Below are positions 24,920 through 30,920 of a stretch of 30,920 nt of DNA, piece by piece. The stretch comes from JAEZVV01 sp036652035. Its GTDB lineage: Bacteria; Pseudomonadota; Gammaproteobacteria; Burkholderiales; Burkholderiaceae_F. Position 1 is the stretch's first letter; every line of letters begins with the position of its first letter. The notes under the pieces are model-generated. The model saw only the letters and a list, made by a program, of their open reading frames with translations, was not told the origin of the DNA and did not search any database. The DNA is taken from the NCBI GenBank assembly GCA_036652035.1, contig JAVVWR010000038.1, forward strand, positions 1 through 30,920, read 5' to 3'. Made by a program: the position numbers and the translations under genes.

Positions 24920-26749
24920 ATGACTCGCGCTCTTCGCAACATCGCCATCATTGCCCACGTCGACCACGGCAAGACCACTCTGGTCGACAAGCTCCTGCAA
25001 CAAGCCGGTACCTACCGCGAGAACCAAGCGGTGACCGAGCGTGTGATGGACAGCAACGACCTTGAAAAAGAACGTGGCATCACGATTCTGGCCAAGAACT
25101 GCGCGGTTCAATACGAAGGCACCCACATCAACATCATCGACACTCCGGGCCACGCCGATTTCGGCGGCGAGGTCGAGCGCGTGTTGTCGATGGTTGATGG
25201 CGTTCTGCTGCTGGTCGATGCGGTCGAAGGCCCGATGCCGCAGACCCGCTTCGTCACCCGCAAGGCGCTGGCGCTGGGCTTGAAGCCGATCGTCGTGGTC
25301 AACAAGATCGACCGCCCGGGCGCGCGTCCGGACTGGGTGATCAACGCCACTTTCGACCTGTTCGACAAGCTGGGCGCGACCGAAGAACAGCTCGACTTCC
25401 CGGTGATCTACGCCTCGGCCTTGAACGGCTACGCCGGCACCACCGACAATGTTGAAGAGCTCAAGGCCACCGGCCACATGCGCGCCCTGTTCGACGCCGT
25501 GATCGAACACGTGCCGCAGCGTGAAGACGACGCCAATGGCCCGCTGCAATTCCAGATCTGCTCGCTCGACTACAACAGCTACGTCGGCAAGATCGGTATC
25601 GGCCGCATCACGCGCGGTCGTGTCCGTCCGATGCAGGACGTGATCTTCATGAACGGCCCCGACTCGGCTCCGGTCAAGGCCCGCATCAACCAGGTCCTGA
25701 AGTTCCAGGGTCTTGAGCGCACCCTGGTCGATGAAGCCCAGGCCGGCGACATCGTCCTGGTCAACGGCATCGAAGACCTGGTGATCGGCTCGACCATCTG
25801 CCAGGCCGACACTCCTGATGCGCTGCCGCTGCTCAAGGTCGATGAGCCGACCCTGACCATGAACTTTCAGGTCAACAACAGCCCGCTCGCCGGCCGCGAA
25901 GGCAAGTTCGTCACCAGCCGCCAGCTGCGCGAGCGCCTCGAGCGCGAACTCAAGAGCAACGTCGCGATGCGCATGCGCCAGACCGACGAAGAAACCGTGT
26001 TCGAAGTCGCTGGCCGGGGCGAACTGCACCTGACCATCCTGCTCGAGAACATGCGCCGCGAAGGCTATGAACTCGCCGTCTCGCGTCCGCGCGTGCTGTT
26101 CAAGGAAGTCGATGGCGAGCGCCTTGAGCCTTACGAAATGCTCACGGTTGATGTCGAAGAAGGTCACCAGGGTCCGGTGATGGAAGAGTTGGGCCGCCGC
26201 AAGGGCGACCTGCAGGACATGCAGCCCGACGGCAAGGGCCGCGTGCGCCTTGAGTACCGCATCCCCGCCCGAGGCCTGATCGGCTTCCAGGGCGAGTTCC
26301 TCACCATGACCCGCGGCACCGGTCTGATGAGCCACGTGTTTGATGATTACGGCCCCGTCAAGGCCGGCGAGATGGGCGAGCGCCGCAACGGCGTGCTGAT
26401 CAGCCAGGACGATGGCGAAGCCGTGGCCTACGCGCTGTGGAAGCTGCAGGATCGCGGCCGCATGTTCGTCAGCCCTGGCGACAAGCTGTACGAAGGCATG
26501 CTCATCGGCATCCACTCGCGCGACAACGACCTGGTGGTCAACCCGATCAAGGGCAAGCAGCTCACCAACGTGCGCTCCTCGGGTACCGACGAAGCCGTTC
26601 GCCTGATCCCGCCGATCCAGATGACGCTCGAGTCGGCTGTCGAATTCATCGACGATGACGAACTGGTCGAGATCACGCCGCAGAACATCCGCCTGCGTAA
26701 GCGTCACCTCAAGGAACACGACCGCAAGCGCGCCAGCCGCGAAGGCTAA
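24920..26749 (+). CDS. typA: Ribosome-associated GTPase TypA/BipA
   Basis: Translational GTPase of the EF-G-like family that binds 70S ribosomes and helps 50S assembly, cold growth and stress responses. 609 residues. The G domain has AHVDHGKTTL (12-21), a switch I with ERGITILAKN, DTPGHADFGGEVERVLS and NKIDRPGARPD; EF-G-like domains II, III and V follow, and the TypA-specific C-terminal domain ends the protein (REGYELAVSRPRVLF, YRIPARGLIGFQGEF, GTGLMSHVFDDYG, RSSGTDEAVRL). It follows truB by nine bases and is closed by a strong terminator at 26792-26823, which marks the end of the operon. Confidence 0.97.
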   Translation: MTRALRNIAIIAHVDHGKTTLVDKLLQQAGTYRENQAVTERVMDSNDLEKERGITILAKNCAVQYEGTHINIIDTPGHADFGGEVERVLSMVDGVLLLVDAVEGPMPQTRFVTRKALALGLKPIVVVNKIDRPGARPDWVINATFDLFDKLGATEEQLDFPVIYASALNGYAGTTDNVEELKATGHMRALFDAVIEHVPQREDDANGPLQFQICSLDYNSYVGKIGIGRITRGRVRPMQDVIFMNGPDSAPVKARINQVLKFQGLERTLVDEAQAGDIVLVNGIEDLVIGSTICQADTPDALPLLKVDEPTLTMNFQVNNSPLAGREGKFVTSRQLRERLERELKSNVAMRMRQTDEETVFEVAGRGELHLTILLENMRREGYELAVSRPRVLFKEVDGERLEPYEMLTVDVEEGHQGPVMEELGRRKGDLQDMQPDGKGRVRLEYRIPARGLIGFQGEFLTMTRGTGLMSHVFDDYGPVKAGEMGERRNGVLISQDDGEAVAYALWKLQDRGRMFVSPGDKLYEGMLIGIHSRDNDLVVNPIKGKQLTNVRSSGTDEAVRLIPPIQMTLESAVEFIDDDELVEITPQNIRLRKRHLKEHDRKRASREG

Positions 26750-26791
26750 GTGACGGCGAGTCCGCTGGTGGACGAGCCGATATTTCTGAAG

Positions 26792-26823
26792 AAAACCGCA
26801 GCTTCCGGGCTGCGGTTTTTTTT
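26792..26823 (+). terminator. Strong intrinsic terminator after typA
   Basis: CCGCAGC (26796-26802), loop TTCCGG, GCTGCGG (26809-26815), then eight T (26816-26823); four A before the stem pair with the first T residues and make it partly bidirectional. It closes the rimP-typA operon and can also serve the convergent EamA gene whose stop is at 26870. Confidence 0.9.
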
Positions 26824-26869
26824 CGTCCTCTGGCAGTGAGGGGCGATGGGGAAGTCGAGCTTGCCTGAC

Positions 26870-27823
26870 TTAGCTGGTCTCGAGCGGACGCCGACGTGCC
26901 GCGGCTTCGTTGGCGACCAGAGCGGCGACGACCAAGGCGCCGCCGGTGAGCGTGGCGCTGGTGGGAACTTCGCCCGCGCCCAGCCAGGCCCATAGCGGGC
27001 CGAGCACGGTTTCAAGCAGGCCGAGCAAGGCGACCTCGGTCGCCGATAGGCGTTGCGCGGCCAAGACCATCAGCATGCAAGGCAGGCCGAGCTGAAAGAC
27101 GCCGAGCACGGCTAGCAGAAACACATCGAGCAGATTGGCGTGAAAGCCCCCCATGCATACCAGGGCGAAGCCGGCTGACAGCGTGGCTCCGAGCATGACC
27201 GTTGGCACGAAATCGAACTGCTTGCCCCAGCGCTGCAAGGTGACGAGGTTGATCGCCGAACATAGCGGCACCAGAGCCGCGATCAACATACCGGTCACAT
27301 CGTGCCCGGCGGGCCGAGCGCCGCTGGCTCCGGCGTGCGCGACCATCCAGGTCAGGCCGACGCTCGCGACCATCAGCGCGAGCCAGGTGCGAGTTGGGAT
27401 GAGGGTCGAAAAAAGCAGTCGCGAGAGTACGGCCGTGGCCAGAGGGCCCAGCGCCGAGAGCACCAGCACGCGTGCCACGCTGGTGTAGGCGAGCGCGATC
27501 ATGTACGCGGTGAACATTCCGGCCCAACAACAGGCTGACACGAGGCCTGGCACGCCGGCGTCGCGCAACCAGCGGCGCAGATCGAAGCCCTGGCGCGCGA
27601 GCATCACGAATACAAATAGGGCGGCAAACGCACTGCGCCAGAAGACGATCTCGAATTTGCCCTCGGCCATCAAGGTGGGCGAGAGGTAGCGGCTGACGAC
27701 ACCGGCGAGCGACCACAGCAACGCGACGATTGCCATTAACCCGACGGCGCGGGCGTGGGGGCCGAGCTGCGCGAGAAAAATCGAAAGACGGGAGCTGAGG
27801 CGGGCGATGGAATGGCGAAGCAT
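26870..27823 (-). CDS. EamA/DMT-family inner-membrane transporter (second paralogue)
   Basis: 317 residues with about ten hydrophobic helices in two EamA repeats (about 33-165 and 180-305) and a short basic tail. An N-terminal stretch of about 30 residues precedes the first helix (VGLMAIVALLWSLAGVVSRY), so a shorter start at the internal Met near residue 30 is possible; neither start has a clear Shine-Dalgarno. Signatures such as KFEIVFWRSAFAALFVF and LLETVLGPLWAWL fit the family. It differs from the transporter at 2310-3191 and its substrate cannot be read from the sequence. It converges on typA and diverges from the DUF2189 gene. Confidence 0.83.
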   Translation of the reverse strand: MLRHSIARLSSRLSIFLAQLGPHARAVGLMAIVALLWSLAGVVSRYLSPTLMAEGKFEIVFWRSAFAALFVFVMLARQGFDLRRWLRDAGVPGLVSACCWAGMFTAYMIALAYTSVARVLVLSALGPLATAVLSRLLFSTLIPTRTWLALMVASVGLTWMVAHAGASGARPAGHDVTGMLIAALVPLCSAINLVTLQRWGKQFDFVPTVMLGATLSAGFALVCMGGFHANLLDVFLLAVLGVFQLGLPCMLMVLAAQRLSATEVALLGLLETVLGPLWAWLGAGEVPTSATLTGGALVVAALVANEAAARRRPLETS

Positions 27824-28138
27824 AACGAGATAAGTGTGGCAGGGCAGAACGCTCGGCGGGCCGTCTGTGGGTCGCACGATATGGCCAAGGTCAAGCGATC
27901 TCGCGCCAGCTTGGCCGGTCGGTCGGCGAGCGCGGACGAGCGAGTCTGCCGGAGCTCGACCGGATCGCCAAGCACGGTCGCCTGCCAAGCGATGTCGGTT
28001 GCAGCGGGTGATGTCGAGGTTGGCTCGCGTCTGATCTCTGTGCGTTGTGACTGCGACCTTGGCCCTGCGCCGTAAGAGGTGGCGCTTGGGGCCCGCTTCG
28101 ATAAGCTCGAGTATTCCTCTGTCTCGCCGGAGTCCACC
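27824..28138. other. Divergent intergenic stretch before the DUF2189 gene
   Basis: About 315 bases with no coding region I can support. It must contain the promoters of the flanking divergent genes, but I find no convincing pair of -35 and -10 elements. No RNA gene is evident. Confidence 0.5.
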
Positions 28139-28930
28139 ATGCCTGTCGCAGCGCTGACTGAACTGCCGTCCGATCTGCCGCTCGTGCGGCGCTTGTCCAC
28201 AGGCGAGCTGCTGCGATGCTTGGCGCGTGGCTTGAGTGACGTCGTCGCCGCGCCTGGGCCGGCGCTATTGCACGGAGCCGGGGTGGCGGGTTTCGGTTGG
28301 CTGATCCTGGCTCTGGGTCACAGCGGGTCGTGGTGGGTGCCCGGGGCTTTGTCGGGCTTTGTTCTGGTGGGGCCGATCCTTGCCACCGGCTTGTATGAAA
28401 CCGCACGCTTGCGCGAACTTGGGCGCTGCCCGCAGGTGAGCGACGTGCTTGCCGTGTGGCGGCGTGGTACCCGGCCGCTGATTCGATTAGGACTTTTGCT
28501 CGCGGGTGTCGCGCTTGGCTGGATGGGCTTCTCGGCGCTGCTCTTCGGCCTATTCGTCAGCGTGCCTCTGACGCAGTCGCAGGCCTTTATTCGCTACGTG
28601 GTTCAAGGGCAGGGCGATCAGCTGTTTGCCCTGTGGACGGTGCTGGGCGGCTTGGGGGCGGCGCTGGTTTTTGCGCTGACAGTGGTCTCGGCGCCGTTGA
28701 TGCTTGAACGCAAGATCGGTTTTAGACGAGCGCTTCTGACCAGCGTATGCGCGGTGGGCGACAATCCGTGGGTGATGGGCTTATGGGCGGCGCTGATCAT
28801 GGCCGCCACCTGGGTCGGTATCGCCACCGCGATGCTCGGTTTCATTCTGGTTGTGCCGGTGGTGGGTTGCACCACCTGGCATGTCTACCGCGCGGTGATC
28901 GACGCGGGAAGTTTGCCGCTGCGGAACTGA
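28139..28930 (+). CDS. DUF2189 multi-pass membrane protein
   Basis: 263 residues with six or so hydrophobic segments from about 45 to 245. The N-terminus is soluble (LPLVRRLSTGELLRCLARGL), and the family-like GFVLVGPILATGLYETARLRE stretch falls at about 78-98, with VPLMLERK-type and DNPWVMGLWAALIM segments later. DUF2189 proteins are bacterial inner-membrane proteins of unknown function, often annotated loosely as related to cytochrome oxidase genes; none is nearby here. The ATG at 28139 has CGGAGT just upstream. 23 bases separate it from the DUF2788 gene on the same strand. Confidence 0.8.
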   Translation: MPVAALTELPSDLPLVRRLSTGELLRCLARGLSDVVAAPGPALLHGAGVAGFGWLILALGHSGSWWVPGALSGFVLVGPILATGLYETARLRELGRCPQVSDVLAVWRRGTRPLIRLGLLLAGVALGWMGFSALLFGLFVSVPLTQSQAFIRYVVQGQGDQLFALWTVLGGLGAALVFALTVVSAPLMLERKIGFRRALLTSVCAVGDNPWVMGLWAALIMAATWVGIATAMLGFILVVPVVGCTTWHVYRAVIDAGSLPLRN

Positions 28931-28953
28931 CCGGGCGGCGTGGATCGTGACGC

Positions 28954-29163
28954 ATGGTGTTCGGCTATACGGAAGAGCAGATCGCCCATCTGGGTCTGAC
29001 CTGGGGACTGGGCGGATTCATTGGCCTGATGCTCTTCATCATCTGGAGGCTCGCGCGCGAATCGCGGGCCGGGCGGCTCGGTACCTTCGTGCTGTTCTTT
29101 GTCCTCTCCTTCGGCATGCTGGGCTTTATCGCCAAGACCGTGATGCAGTGGTTCATGGAGTAG
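28954..29163 (+). CDS. DUF2788 micro-membrane protein
   Basis: 69 residues with two membrane helices (about 14-33 and 44-63) joined by the charged ARESRAGRLGT turn, which is the family signature of DUF2788. The typical start (TEEQIAHLGLTWGLGGFIGL) and length (about 70) match. Function is unknown. It is tightly placed after the DUF2189 gene, so co-transcription is likely. Its last 11 bases overlap the 3' end of the convergent DUF488 gene. Confidence 0.85.
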   Translation: MVFGYTEEQIAHLGLTWGLGGFIGLMLFIIWRLARESRAGRLGTFVLFFVLSFGMLGFIAKTVMQWFME

Positions 29164-29527
29164 GGGGGGCCGCGCGGTGGTGGTGCGCGAGCAGGTAATC
29201 GCGCAGGACAGCGGCGTTGTTGTCGACTTCGTCCTTGGCGCCGTAAATCAGAGTGAGCCGGCCCTTGCGCGCCAGAGCGGTCAGTTGCGCCACGGCGCTG
29301 GGGTTGGCATCGAGTTCGGCGTGGTAGGCGCGCACGAAGTCGGCCAATCGGCCGGGGTCGTGGTGGAAGGCTTCACGCAACTCGGTCGAGGGCGAGATCT
29401 CCTTGGCCCATAAGTCGAGGTGGGCGTGCTCTTTCGAGATGCCGCGTGGCCACAGGCGATCAACCAGAATTCGCTGGCCGTCGTCGGCCGCCGCCGGTTC
29501 GTAAGCGCGCTTGATTTGGATGTCCAT
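29153..29527 (-). CDS. DUF488 family protein (YeaO-like)
   Basis: 124-residue soluble protein of the DUF488 family, similar to E. coli YeaO. Visible signatures are IQIKRAYEPAAADDGQRILV at the N-terminus, VDRLWPRGISKE (about 22-33), LDLWAKEISPS (about 37-47) and the GRLTLIYGAKDEVDNNAAVL stretch near the C-terminus. Function is unproven; a few relatives have been linked to metal or stress responses. The ATG at 29527 has a strong GAGGAG (plus 29533-29538) at good distance. It is convergent with the DUF2788 gene and overlaps it by 11 bases. Confidence 0.9.
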   Translation of the reverse strand: MDIQIKRAYEPAAADDGQRILVDRLWPRGISKEHAHLDLWAKEISPSTELREAFHHDPGRLADFVRAYHAELDANPSAVAQLTALARKGRLTLIYGAKDEVDNNAAVLRDYLLAHHHRAAPPTP

Positions 29528-29689
29528 GGCATCTCCTCAGGTAACGCGCCACAGTAGCGAACCCGGCGTGCGGCGGGTGGCTCCGGTCCGCCCAGGGTGA
29601 TGCCGCCGCCGCGCCCCAAGCTTTCCCGCGCAGCCCGCATGCCGGGTCTGGTCGATAATGCGCGGCTGCTTCCCTCTGCCGAACCTGCC

Positions 29690-30703
29690 GTGACCCCCTT
29701 GTCTCCCTGGCGTTTCTGTGTCGCCCCGATGCTCGACTGGAGCGATACCCACTGCCGTTACTTTCATCGGCAGCTCTCGCGTCACGCCCGTCTCTATACC
29801 GAGATGGTGACCACCGGTGCGCTGATCCACGGCAATATCGAGCGTCACCTCGATTTCGACAGCGCCGAACAGCCGGTCGCGCTGCAACTGGGTGGCTCCG
29901 ATCCGGCCGACCTGGCGCATTGCGCCAAGCTTGGCAAGCAATGGGGGTACGACGAAATCAACCTCAACTGCGGTTGCCCCTCCGAGCGCGTGCAGCGCGG
30001 CTCCTTCGGTGCCTGCCTGATGGCCGAACCCAGGCTCGTGGCCGATGGCATGAAGGCGATGCAGGACGCGGTCGACATTCCCGTCACCGTCAAGCACCGC
30101 ATCGGCATCGACAAGGTCGAGGACTACGCCTTCGTGCGCGACTTTGTCGGCACCTTGTTCGAGGTCGGCACCCGGGTCTTCATCGTTCACGCCCGCAACG
30201 CCTGGTTGAAGGGTTTGAGCCCGAAGGAAAACCGCGAAGTGCCGCCGCTGCGCTACGAGGTGGTGCACCAGCTAAAGCGCGACTTCCCCGCCGCCACCAT
30301 CGTCTTGAATGGCGGCCTGACCGACCTTTCGCAGTCCGAGCGCGAGCTGGAACGGGTTGATGGCGTGATGCTCGGTCGCATCGCCTACCACGAGCCTTGG
30401 GTGCTGGCCGATGTCGATTCGCGCCTGTTCGGCGACGACTCTCGCCCGGTCACGCGCGAAGCCGTGATCGCCACCATGAGCGACTACCTTGAACGCGAAG
30501 CGAGCCACGGCGTGGCCTTGCGCGCCACGGCGCGCCACATGCATGGCTTGCTCACCGGCCTGGCGGGCGCGCGCACCTGGCGCCGCACCCTGAGCGACGC
30601 CCGCGCGATCGAGGCCGAAGGCGTCAACCTTTTGCGCGCGGCCTACGCCGCCGCTGGCTGGGCCGACAACGATGACACCCCGCGTTCGCTCGCCGACGAT
30701 TGA
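29690..30703 (+). CDS. dusA: tRNA-dihydrouridine(20/20a) synthase DusA
   Basis: FMN-dependent enzyme that reduces uridines 20 and 20a in the D-loop of tRNA. The TIM-barrel starts at once with WRFCVAPMLDWSDTHCRYF; NLNCGCPSERVQRGSFGACL (about 91-110) holds the conserved cysteine, and VKHRIGID and ARNAWLKGLSPKENR are DusA-type signatures, the last separating DusA from DusB and DusC. From the GTG at 29690 the product is 337 aa, close to E. coli DusA (about 330); in-frame ATGs at 29639 and 29597 would add 17 or 31 residues without conservation. No clear ribosome binding site decides between them. Confidence 0.93.
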   Translation: MTPLSPWRFCVAPMLDWSDTHCRYFHRQLSRHARLYTEMVTTGALIHGNIERHLDFDSAEQPVALQLGGSDPADLAHCAKLGKQWGYDEINLNCGCPSERVQRGSFGACLMAEPRLVADGMKAMQDAVDIPVTVKHRIGIDKVEDYAFVRDFVGTLFEVGTRVFIVHARNAWLKGLSPKENREVPPLRYEVVHQLKRDFPAATIVLNGGLTDLSQSERELERVDGVMLGRIAYHEPWVLADVDSRLFGDDSRPVTREAVIATMSDYLEREASHGVALRATARHMHGLLTGLAGARTWRRTLSDARAIEAEGVNLLRAAYAAAGWADNDDTPRSLADD

Positions 30704-30793
30704 GGCCGGTTGTTGCCAGTTCAAACGCGGCCCTTCAGGGCGCTTCTCAAAACCTCCCCGCGCTGAGGCCAGCGCCGTGGCAGGATGTCGAGC

Positions 30794-30920
30794 ATGAAAC
30801 GGACCCCAGCGAAGCCCTCGAAGTTCTGGCGCGTAGCGCCGCCGACAGATCTGTTTTTGACGGAGCAGCGCGCAGCCAAGCTCGACGGCTTCGTGGGCCA
30901 GCTCGCGGCCATCAATGAGT
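30794..30920 (+). CDS. Partial CDS at the window edge, unknown function
   Basis: An open frame from the ATG at 30794 runs off the window after 42 codons, starting MKRTPAKPSKFWRVAPPTD. AGGA lies about ten bases upstream. The visible residues are polar with no signal peptide or known motif; I do not recognise it. The competing frame on the same strand from 30700 is open but has no better start. Confidence 0.4.
   Translation, partial: MKRTPAKPSKFWRVAPPTDLFLTEQRAAKLDGFVGQLAAINE

Noticed and set aside
23465..26719. A minus-strand open frame of about 1,080 codons opposite rbfA, truB and typA
   Set aside because: Antisense shadow of conserved genes with no recognisable protein features.

Overview
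The window is a piece of a high-GC betaproteobacterial chromosome, most likely from the order Burkholderiales. I infer this from the gene order scpB-rluB-rimP-nusA-infB-rbfA-truB-typA, the xseB-ispA-dxs block, a VC_2705-type sodium symporter with its DUF4212 small subunit near acs, and the lexA-imuA pair. I cannot name a genus. The sequence is a draft scaffold with two 100-N gaps (1398-1497 and 14245-14344).

Layout. 1-3191, minus strand: a DEAD-box RNA helicase, a 3-mercaptopyruvate sulfurtransferase whose C-terminus is lost in the first gap, and an EamA transporter abutting the sulfurtransferase. 3247-6375, plus strand: xseB-ispA-dxs, linking exonuclease VII to isoprenoid precursor synthesis. 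6376-12265, plus strand: an acetate/short-chain carboxylate block with acs, a 107-residue membrane protein, a TPR protein, and a two-subunit sodium:solute symporter, the last four genes tightly coupled. 12266-12588 is a palindrome-rich convergent intergenic region. 12589-13742, minus strand: the yjiH-yjiG inner-membrane gate pair. 13743-14433 has no gene I can recognise; it holds a 12-bp tandem repeat and the second gap. 14434-15893, minus strand: lexA-imuA, with a clear sigma-70 promoter and SOS box in front of lexA.

16227-26823, plus strand, is the information-processing cluster: scpB-rluB (overlapping), then rimP-nusA-infB-rbfA-truB-typA. A promoter, a 5' hairpin and an intrinsic terminator lie in the rimP leader, and a strong terminator follows typA. 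26870-30920 holds a second EamA transporter (minus), a DUF2189 membrane protein, a DUF2788 micro-membrane protein that overlaps a convergent DUF488 gene, dusA, and the start of an unrecognised gene cut by the window edge.

Most of the window is conserved housekeeping DNA. The parts most worth a second look are: the imuA gene with no imuB/dnaE2 beside it, ending next to a tandem repeat and a scaffold gap; the exact 55-nt duplication on either side of that gap, which looks like an assembly overlap; a terminator-like element on the antisense strand between acs and the symporter block; the acs/TPR/symporter module; and the rimP leader attenuator.
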